Shown here piece after piece: positions 56,301-64,000 of a DNA stretch of 64,000 nucleotides; the first letter of the stretch is position 1, and each line of letters starts with the position of its first letter. This stretch comes from Glandiceps talaboti (Eukaryota; Hemichordata; Enteropneusta; Spengelidae). The notes below the pieces were generated by a model, which saw only the letters and a program-made list of their open reading frames with translations, searched no databases and was not told the DNA's origin. The stretch spans positions 652,646-716,645 of the forward strand of contig NC_135557.1 of the NCBI RefSeq assembly GCF_964340395.1, given 5' to 3'. The position numbers and the translations under genes were made by a program.

Positions 56301-59300
56301 TGACAACATGCTAGTCCAGCCCTGTGTTATTATCAGACTGACAACATGCTGAGCCAACCCTGTGTTATTATCAGGCTAACAACATGCTAGTCCAACCCTG
56401 TGTTAATATCAGACTGACAACATGCTAGTCCAACCCTGTGTTAATATCAGGCTAACAACATGCTAGTCCAACCCTGTGTTAATATCAGGCTGGCAACATG
56501 CTAGTCCAGCCCTGTGTTAATATCAGGCTTACAACATGCTAGTCCAGCCCTGTGTTAATATCAGGCTGACAACATGCTAGTCCAGCCCTGTGTTAATATC
56601 AGGCTAACAACATGCTAGTCCAACCCTGTGTTAATATCAGGCTGACAACATGCTGAGCCAACCCTGTGTTAATATCAGGCTGGCAACATGCTAGTCCAGC
56701 CCTGTGTTAATATCAGGCTAACAACATGCTAGTCCAACCCAGTGTTAATATCAGGCTGGCAACATGCTAGTCCAGCCCTGTGTTAATATCAGGCTAACAA
56801 CATGCTGAGCCAACCCTGTGTTAATATCAGGCTAACAACATGCTAGTCCAACCCTGTGTTAATATCAGGCTGGCAACATGCTGAGCCAGTCCAGTGTTAA
56901 TATCAGGCTGGCAACATGCTAGTCCAGCCCTGTGTTAATATCAGGCTAACAACATGCTAGTCCAGCCCTGTGTTAATATCAGGCTAACAACATGCTAGTC
57001 CAGCCCTGTGTTAATATCAGGCTAACAACATGCTAGTCCAGCCCAGTGTTAATATCAGGCTGGCAACATGCTGAGCCAACCCTGTGTTAATATCAGGTTT
57101 ACAACATGCTAGTCCAACCCTGTGTTAATATCAGGCTGACAACATGCTGAGCCAACCCTGTGTTATATCAGGCTAACAACATGCTAGTCCAACCCTGTGT
57201 TAATATCAGGTTTACAACATGCTAGTCCAACCCTGTGTTAATATCAGGTTTACAACATGCTAGTCCAGCCCAGTGTTAATATCAGGCTGACAACATGCTA
57301 GTCCAGTCCTGTGTTATTATCAGGCTGACAACATGCTAGTCCAGCCCTGTGTTATTATCAGACTGACAACATGCTGAGCCAACCCTGTGTTATTATCAGG
57401 CTAACAACATGCTAGTCCAACCCTGTGTTAATATCAGACTGACAACATGCTAGTCCAACCCTGTGTTAATATCAGGCTAACAACATGCTAGTCCAACCCT
57501 GTGTTAATATCAGGCTGGCAACATGCTAGTCCAGCCCTGTGTTAATATCTGGCTTACAACATGCTAGTCCAGCCCTGTGTTAATATCAGGCTGACAACAT
57601 GCTAGTCCAGCCCTGTGTTAATATCAGGCTAACAACATGCTAGTCCAACCCTGTGTTAATATCAGGCTGACAACATGCTGAGCCAACCCTGTGTTAATAT
57701 CAGGCTGGCAACATGCTAGTCCAGCCCTGTGTTAATATCAGGCTAACAACATGCTAGTCCAACCCAGTGTTAATATCAGGCTGGCAACATGCTAGTCCAG
57801 CCCTGTGTTAATATCAGGCTAACAACATGCTGAGCCAACCCTGTGTTAATATCAGGCTAACAACATGCTAGTCCAACCCTGTGTTAATATCAGGCTGGCA
57901 ACATGCTGAGCCAGTCCAGTGTTAATATCAGGCTGGCAACATGCTAGTCCAGCCCTGTGTTAATATCAGGCTAACAACATGCTAGTCCAGCCCTGTGTTA
58001 ATATCAGGCTAACAACATGCTAGTCCAGCCCTGTGTTAATATCAGGCTAACAACATGCTAGTCCAGCCCAGTGTTAATATCAGGCTGGCAACATGCTGAG
58101 CCAACCCTGTGTTAATATCAGGTTTACAACATGCTAGTCCAACCCTGTGTTAATATCAGGCTGGCAACATGCTAGTCCAGCCCTGTGTTAATATCAGGCT
58201 GGCAACATGCTAGTCCAGCCCTGTGTTAATATCAGGCTGACAACATGCTAGTCCAGCCCTGTGTTAATATCAGGCTAACAACATGCTGAGCCAACCCTGT
58301 GTTAATATCAGGTTTACAACATGCTAGTCCAACCCTGTGTTAATATCAGGTTTACAACATGCTAGTCCAACCCTGTATTAATATCAGGTTTACAACATGC
58401 TAGTCCAACCCTGTATTAATATCAGGTTTACAACATGCTAGTCCAACCCTGTATTAATATCAGGTTTACAACATGCTAGTCCAACCCTGTATTAATATCA
58501 GGTTTACAACATGCTGAGCCAACCCTGTGTTAATATCAGGTTTACAACATGCTAGTCCAGCCCTGTGTTAATATCAGGCTAACAACATGCTAGTCCAAAA
58601 CTGTGTTAATATCAGGCTGACAACATGCTAGTCCAGCCCTGTGTTAATATCAGGCTAACAACATGCTAGTCCAACCCTGTGTTAATATCAGGCTTACAAC
58701 ATGCTAGTCCAGCCCTGTGTTAATATCAGGCTAACAACATGCTAGTCCAACCCTGTGTTAATATCAGGCTGACAACATGCTAGTCCAACCCTGTGTTAAT
58801 ATCAGGCTAACAACATGCTAGTCCAACCCTGTGTTAATATCAGGCTTACAACATGCTAGTCCAGCCCTGTGTTAATATCAGGCTAACAACATGCTAGTCC
58901 AACCCTGTGTTAATATCAGGCTGACAACATGCTAGTCCAACCCTGTGTTAATATCAGGCTAACAACATGCTAGTCCAGCCCTGTGTTAATATCAGGTTTA
59001 CAACATGGTGGGCCAACCCTGTGTTAATATCAGGCTTACAACATGGTGGGCCAACCCTGTGTTAATATCAGGCTAACAACATGCTAGTCCAACCCTGTGT
59101 TAATATCAGGCTGACAACATGCTAGTCCAACCCTGTGTTAATATCAGGCTAACAACATGCTAGTCCAGCCCTGTGTTAATATCATCTTTACAACATGCTG
59201 AGCCAACGCTGTGTTAATATCAGGCTAACAACATGCTAGTCCAGCCCAGTGTTAATATCAGGCTAACAACATGCTAGTCCAGCCCAGTGTTAATATCAGG

Positions 59301-61540
59301 CTGACAACATGCTGAGCCAACCCTGTGTTAATATCAGGTTTACAACATGTTAGTCCAACCCTGTGTTAATATCAGGCTGACAACATGCTGAGCCAACCCT
59401 GTGTTAATATCAGGCTAACAACATGCTAGTCCAACCCTGTGTTAATATCAGGTTTACAACATGCTAGTCCAACCCTGTGTTAATATCAGGTTTACAACAT
59501 GCTAGTCCAGCCCAGTGTTAATATCAGGCTGACAACATGCTAGTCCAGCCCTGTGTTATTATCAGGCTGACAACATGCTAGTCCAGCCCTGTGTTATTAT
59601 CAGACTGACAACATGCTGAGCCAACCCTGTGTTATTATCAGGCTAACAACATGCTAGTCCAACCCTGTGTTAATATCAGACTGACAACATGCTAGTCCAA
59701 CCCTGTGTTAATATCAGGCTAACAACATGCTAGTCCAACCCTGTGTTAATATCAGGCTGGCAACATGCTAGTCCAGCCCTGTGTTAATATCAGGCTTACA
59801 ACATGCTAGTCCAGCCCTGTGTTAATATCAGGCTGACAACATGCTAGTCCAGCCCTGTGTTAATATCAGGCTAACAACATGCTAGTCCAACCCTGTGTTA
59901 ATATCAGGCTGACAACATGCTGAGCCAACCCTGTGTTAATATCAGGCTGGCAACATGCTAGTCCAGCCCTGTGTTAATATCAGGCTAACAACATGCTAGT
60001 CCAACCCAGTGTTAATATCAGGCTGGCAACATGCTAGTCCAGCCCTGTGTTAATATCAGGCTAACAACATGCTGAGCCAACCCTGTGTTAATATCAGGCT
60101 AACAACATGCTAGTCCAACCCTGTGTTAATATCAGGCTGGCAACATGCTGAGCCAGTCCAGTGTTAATATCAGGCTGGCAACATGCTAGTCCAGCCCTGT
60201 GTTAATATCAGGCTAACAACATGCTAGTCCAGCCCTGTGTTAATATCAGGCTAACAACATGCTAGTCCAGCCCTGTGTTAATATCAGGCTAACAACATGC
60301 TAGTCCAGCCCAGTGTTAATATCAGGCTGGCAACATGCTGAGCCAACCCTGTGTTAATATCAGGTTTACAACATGCTAGTCCAACCCTGTGTTAATATCA
60401 GGCTGGCAACATGCTAGTCCAGCCCTGTGTTAATATCAGGCTGACAACATGCTAGTCCAGCCCTGTGTTAATATCAGGCTAACAACATGCTGAGCCAACC
60501 CTGTGTTAATATCAGGTTTACAACATGCTAGTCCAACCCTGTGTTAATATCAGGTTTACAACATGCTAGTCCAACCCTGTATTAATATCAGGTTTACAAC
60601 ATGCTAGTCCAGCCCTGTGTTAATATCAGGTTTACAACATGGTGGGCCAACCCTGTGTTAATATCAGGCTGGCAACATGCTAGTCCAGCCCTGTGTTAAT
60701 ATCAGGCTAACAACATGCTAGTCCAACCCAGTGTTAATATCAGGCTGGCAACATGCTAGTCCAGCCCTGTGTTAATATCAGGCTAACAACATGCTGAGCC
60801 AACCCTGTGTTAATATCAGGCTAACAACATGCTAGTCCAACCCTGTGTTAATATCAGGCTGGCAACATGCTGAGCCAGTCCAGTGTTAATATCAGGCTGG
60901 CAACATGCTAGTCCAGCCCTGTGTTAATATCAGGCTAACAACATGCTAGTCCAGCCCTGTGTTAATATCAGGCTAACAACATGCTAGTCCAGCCCTGTGT
61001 TAATATCAGGCTAACAACATGCTAGTCCAGCCCAGTGTTAATATCAGGCTGGCAACATGCTGAGCCAACCCTGTGTTAATATCAGGTTTACAACATGCTA
61101 GTCCAACCCTGTGTTAATATCAGGCTGGCAACATGCTAGTCCAGCCCTGTGTTAATATCAGGCTGACAACATGCTAGTCCAGCCCTGTGTTAATATCAGG
61201 CTAACAACATGCTGAGCCAACCCTGTGTTAATATCAGGTTTACAACATGCTAGTCCAACCCTGTGTTAATATCAGGTTTACAACATGCTAGTCCAACCCT
61301 GTGTTAATATCAGGTTTACAACATGCTAGTCCAACCCTGTATTAATATCAGGTTTACAACATGCTAGTCCAACCCTGTATTAATATCAGGTTTACAACAT
61401 GCTAGTCCAGCCCTGTGTTAATATCAGGTTTACAACATGGTGGGCCAACCCTGTGTTAATATCAGGCTTACAACATGGTGGGCCAACCCTGTGTTAATAT
61501 CAGGCTTACAACATGGTGGGCCAACCCTGTGTTAATATCA
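53325..61540. repeat. 38-bp minisatellite (about 216 copies) in the intron between exons C and D
   Basis: The unit is 38 bp; a typical copy is 53,489-53,526, starting taacaacatgctagtcc and ending atatcaggc. Common variants are ctagtcca/ctgagcca/gtgggcca, caaccctg/cagccctg, and ggctaac/ggctgac/ggctggc/ggtttac. One copy near 57,165 lacks two bases. Because 38 is not a multiple of three, stops occur regularly and no open frame forms. The array ends sharply at atatca/tacgtt (61,540). Confidence 0.97.
56240..61500. repeat. Higher-order blocks (1,025 and 2,242 bp) within the 38-bp array
   Basis: A marker run with gtgttatta units and tatcagactg recurs at 56,331, 57,356 and 59,598. The spacings are 1,025 bp (about 27 units) and 2,242 bp (exactly 59 units). 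The runs of gtattaata units near 54,955-55,075, 58,373-58,495 and 60,573/61,340 are related blocks too. Boundaries are approximate. Confidence 0.8.
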
Positions 61541-61717
61541 TACGTTGTTATATCTCACTTCTATGTTTTTATATAATTCAAACTCTACCTTACCATGGGA
61601 ACTTAACATCCTTTAAAAATTGTTAATTGATGTTTTTAAGATTCCTGCCATTTGATAGACTTACCTCTATATGTGTACTATAGTGTAACATTTCCATGTA
61701 TGTTTTCATGTTTAAAG
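61541..61717 (+). other. Intron end upstream of exon D, with a partial copy of the exon start
   Basis: This is AT-rich unique DNA ending in the acceptor tgttttcatgtttaaag (to 61,717). At 61,631-61,660 it contains a near copy of the exon D junction: tgtttttaag then ATTCCTGCCATTTGATAGA, against tgtttaaag then ATCCGTGCCATTTGATAGA at 61,710. The two lie about 77 bp apart. No donor follows the upstream copy. Confidence 0.6.
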
Positions 61718-61824
61718 ATCCGTGCCATTTGATAGAGTTGAGACTACACATGATGACTACAGTAGTGGTAATACCAGTGTGAATAATGCCAAGAAAATTA
61801 GACCACCTAGTAACTTTGTCAAAG
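61718..61824 (+). CDS. Coding exon D, continuation of the plus-strand gene
   Basis: The exon is 107 bases: one base, 35 codons and one base. It lies between the acceptor catgtttaaag and a good donor (AAAG followed by gtaaat). In this frame it encodes [20 protein letters not shown] and then [15 protein letters not shown]; the other frame I checked hits a stop. Joined to exon C (two leftover bases AG plus A) it gives an Arg codon and continues in frame, which supports both boundaries. The peptide is polar and low in hydrophobics, probably a linker or tail region. I do not recognise a domain. The next exon is outside the window or not seen. Confidence 0.65.
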
Positions 61825-61942
61825 GTAAATATTCTTCTAAATGAAATGAAGAAAAACACCATTAAGGTGTGCACATTCATATTTTTACCTCCCATAAGGA
61901 AAGGTTATAGCATGGTTGTGTGTGTGTGTGTGTGTGTGTGTG

Positions 61943-62037
<95 letters not shown>

Positions 62038-62072
62038 GAGTGTGTGTCTGAGAGTGTGTCTGTGATTTGGTA

Positions 62073-62122
<50 letters not shown>

Positions 62123-62487
62123 GCTTTGCGTGTCTGTGTCATTGTTTTCTAAAAATGGCTTGGATAAAATTTTGGGAAACACCTGTATTGTAAATAGATG
62201 GATATTAATGTTTTGGTAATTAGACAATATCTTGAAATGTTACAACAGTGTATGTGCATAGATATATGATCTGTGTCTTTATGTCATTGTTTTCTCAAAA
62301 ATCACTTGCTCAATTCAAACAAAATTTGGTACACTTTCTTCAAGGTAGTAGCTATAACTGATCAGGTTTTGATAAACATCTTATGAATGTTAATGAGGTT
62401 TTTGCAGAATAATAATTTTCAGTAATTAGGCTATATCTTAATAGTGCACTGCATGCTTCAAATTTCATGTCATTTTGAAAATACTTT
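61825..62487 (+). other. Intron after exon D; no exon seen
   Basis: This begins with the donor gtaaatatt and carries the microsatellite at 61,916-62,122, then AT-rich DNA. Two diverged copies of a gtcattgttttctaaaaa-like segment occur (about 62,136-62,155 and 62,282-62,302). The second is followed by ttcaaacaaaatttggtaca. This looks like the tail of an old interspersed repeat, but I cannot classify it. No open frame of note. Confidence 0.5.
61916..62122. repeat. Compound (TG)n(TCTG)n(TG)n microsatellite
   Basis: About 29 bp of TG repeat, then about 94 bp of TCTG repeat, an interrupted segment (62,040-62,075), and about 45 bp of TG repeat. The open frames that overlap it on both strands (Val/Cys and Thr/His runs) are artefacts of the repeat. 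Confidence 0.97.
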
Positions 62488-62845
62488 CAGGGTTTTCGCT
62501 AAGCACCGGCCGGCGGCCATATGGCCGGCTGTATTTGTGAAATGGCCGTTTGTGTTTTCTCAAATTTTAATGTCTGATTAACGTAAAGGAACAAAGAACT
62601 TGCCCGTTCAAAGCCTCATTTTGTTAATCAGTCAGAAAAATAATTTTCCCTTCAAATAATCAAGTTTCCAATCCTCAAAGTAGTTGACTATCGAACATGA
62701 TCTATGTGACTGCACGATCGATGTAGTCGAAATCGCCCAATTGTCTACACATGCGTAGTCTAGGTCATACGTCAATGTTGAACGTGATACACACATGGTT
62801 TAAACGTCATACATGACGGTAAGGTCAACAGGTCAGCACATGGAA

Positions 62846-62932
62846 ATGGCGTCGTTCAAAAGAGCACGTCCTGGGAAGAGAAATGAAACCCCACCAAAAT
62901 GTCGGAAAATTGATGACTTTCTACTTTTAAAG
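62846..62932 (+). pseudogene. Probable 5' exon of a transposase gene inside the hAT-like remnant
   Basis: The frame starts at an ATG with a favourable context (ggaaATGG, 62,846) and ends at a strong donor (AAAG before gtaagtgtg, 62,933). It encodes 29 residues, MASFKRARPGKRNETPPK then CRKIDDFLLLK. Upstream in-frame ATGs at 62,813 and 62,840 would add up to 11 residues. A basic N-terminus followed by a short Ile-Asp-Asp-Phe motif, encoded by a small first exon, resembles the start of hAT-family transposase and domesticated-derivative proteins; this is from family knowledge, not a match. No acceptor with a long transposase frame follows before the right end of the element, so the gene appears truncated. 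Confidence 0.5.
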
Positions 62933-63068
62933 GTAAGTGTGAAATTCTTTTTGGTATCATTGATAACTTTGGCAGACCCTGAGATCGAATATGTTCATTC
63001 TTTCTATGGTAAATAAACGAAATAATAGTCAGTGGGCTAGCGGGTCGTCAGTCAGTCAGTGCAGTGCT

Positions 63069-63124
63069 AGAATATGTAGTTGACCAACACGTAACCAGAA
63101 TATGTACTTGACCAACACGTAACC
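63069..63124. repeat. 28-bp direct duplication
   Basis: Two adjacent copies of a 28-bp unit, agaatatgtagttgaccaac followed by acgtaacc, differ at one base (gtagttg/gtacttg). The pair lies within the hAT-like remnant. Confidence 0.8.
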
Positions 63125-63459
63125 ACAACTGCAGAATGTTAGTGTTATACATGTACTTCAATTTTACGTCTTTGACTTTTGCTCCTAGGTTTATCCACAA
63201 ACGATTTTTATGACGATTCATCTATTTTATTACACTTAGTATTAAATCTGTGGTTACATTTATTTCATGAATTTGTTTTTGCCCACTGTGAATGGCCCAA
63301 ATAATTGAATTGTGTTATGCAATTGTATTTCAGGACAGTCAATTGATGTAATGTTGATTGATGAGATGACTCTAAAACTTCATTGTGTAGAAGACCTCTA
63401 CTGAAGCAACAGTATAAATCTCATTTGGCTTGCTGTTTTCATTTTTAGTGAAAACCCTG

Positions 63460-63864
63460 ACTTTAATTGATGTTAATAGAAAGCATGTATCCTATGAATC
63501 TTGTTGATGTAGCTTTTAACCCCGAGTATTTTCATAATTATTAATTCGGAGTGGCTATTGACACCCTGGGTGGCAATAGAAAATTCGCTATTGCCACCCC
63601 TACATTTAGAGTCGCCTTACTGTTTTTGAAAATAAATTTGCTCTGTATATCGTCAAATGGTTTCTTCTGTATTTTTTAGTTGGAATAATGTCGACTAACA
63701 GATGTACCAGTTATATCAACCACACTTTCAATTTTCAAGGCATTAAACTTTTGATTGGCCCTACCATGCACATCTTACATGTGATGACTCTCGACCAAAT
63801 CACCTGACTTATATGTAACAGCTGAGAACAGGTCAAGTTGGTCGTAATGATTGATTATCACAAT
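63460..63864. other. Non-coding sequence; nothing recognised except a hairpin
   Basis: This is AT-rich DNA without an open frame worth calling. It contains a perfect 12-bp inverted repeat with an 8-base loop (63,568-63,579 with 63,588-63,599; arms gggtggcaatag and ctattgccaccc). The stem is flanked by a diverged direct copy of the same motif (gtggctattgacaccc, from about 63,551). No pol III box or other RNA signature was seen. Confidence 0.5.
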
Positions 63865-64000
63865 GCTATAACTTAAGAATGCACTCATACATTTACCATA
63901 ACAAAACAGTGCTATAACTTAAGAATGCACTCATACATTAACCATAACAAAACAGTGCTATAACTTAAGAATGCACTCATACATTAACCATAATGTATGA
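63865..64000. repeat. 46-bp tandem repeat (about 3 copies, continues past the window)
   Basis: Copies start at 63,865, 63,911 and 63,957 with gctataacttaagaatgc and are exactly 46 bp apart. The third is cut by the window end, so this may be the edge of another array. Confidence 0.92.

Larger units (their letters stand above)
62488..63459. mobile_element. 972-bp hAT-like DNA transposon remnant
   Basis: The left end CAGGGTTTTCGCTAAG (62,488) and the reverse complement of the right end, CAGGGTTTTCACTAAA (to 63,459), form a 15-bp terminal inverted repeat with one mismatch. The flanking direct repeat acttt is present on both sides (62,483-62,487 and 63,460-63,464). Termini beginning CAGGG are typical of hAT elements. 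The usual hAT target duplication is 8 bp and only 5 bp match here, so the superfamily call is tentative. Just inside the left end is a GC-rich palindromic stretch (ccggccggcggccatatggc, about 62,506). A probable first exon of a transposase-type gene lies at 62,846-62,932, but no catalytic domain follows. The element is therefore an internally deleted, non-autonomous copy. Confidence 0.65.

Noticed and set aside
61623-62227. Open frames across the TG/TCTG microsatellite on both strands
   Set aside because: The peptides are low-complexity repeat products (Val/Cys, Thr/His, Asp/Arg/Gln). Only the 107-base exon D within this area has coding support, and it is in another frame.
63568-63599. Small RNA gene or rho-independent terminator
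   Set aside because: The stem is short, no T-run or pol III box is nearby, and the context is eukaryotic. It is only a hairpin.
1-64000. Centromeric satellite
   Set aside because: Exons with matching splice phases lie between the arrays, and unit sizes differ from array to array. Intronic minisatellites explain the window better, although the left part of the 30-bp array extends beyond view.

Overview
This is a stretch of eukaryotic, almost certainly animal, nuclear DNA. It has GT-AG introns, small exons whose splice phases match, TG/TCTG microsatellites and cut-and-paste DNA transposon remnants, and no prokaryotic gene layout. I cannot name the species. A marine invertebrate genome would fit, but that is inference. 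Roughly 95% of the window is tandem repeat, and the long open frames in it are by-products of repeat units whose length is a multiple of three.

Layout. 1-30,056: a 30-bp minisatellite of about 1,000 copies, with a nested higher-order structure up to about 23.9 kb. 30,090-30,221 and 31,503-31,649: two minus-strand coding exons separated by an intron holding a 62-bp repeat (about 19 copies). 31,811-43,900: a 33-bp repeat (about 365 copies) that is nearly G-free on the + strand and carries a telomere-like TTAGGGTT core on the minus strand. 43,901-44,000: a 100-N assembly gap. 44,001-47,758: a 35/37-bp repeat (about 100 copies). 47,759-52,202: a 48-bp repeat (about 92 copies). 52,236-52,735: a plus-strand exon with a Gln-rich coiled coil. 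52,758-53,251: microsatellites flanking a 370-bp inverted-repeat (MITE-like) element. 53,325-61,540: a 38-bp repeat (about 216 copies). 61,718-61,824: the next plus-strand exon, in compatible phase. 61,825-62,487: intron with a long TG/TCTG microsatellite. 62,488-63,459: a 972-bp hAT-like transposon remnant that keeps what looks like the first exon of its transposase gene. 63,460-64,000: intronic or intergenic DNA ending in a 46-bp repeat.

The real genes are fragments of two multi-exon genes on opposite strands: minus-strand exons at about 30-31.7 kb and plus-strand exons at about 52-62 kb. Their introns have been inflated by minisatellites. I recognise neither gene family. Their relative order and orientation depend on the assembly joining correctly across the N gap.

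The most interesting signals are: a separate, differently sized minisatellite in each intron; the telomere-like core and extreme strand asymmetry of the 33-bp array; the mosaic higher-order repeats; two transposon remnants with visible termini; and a partly duplicated splice acceptor beside exon 61,718-61,824.
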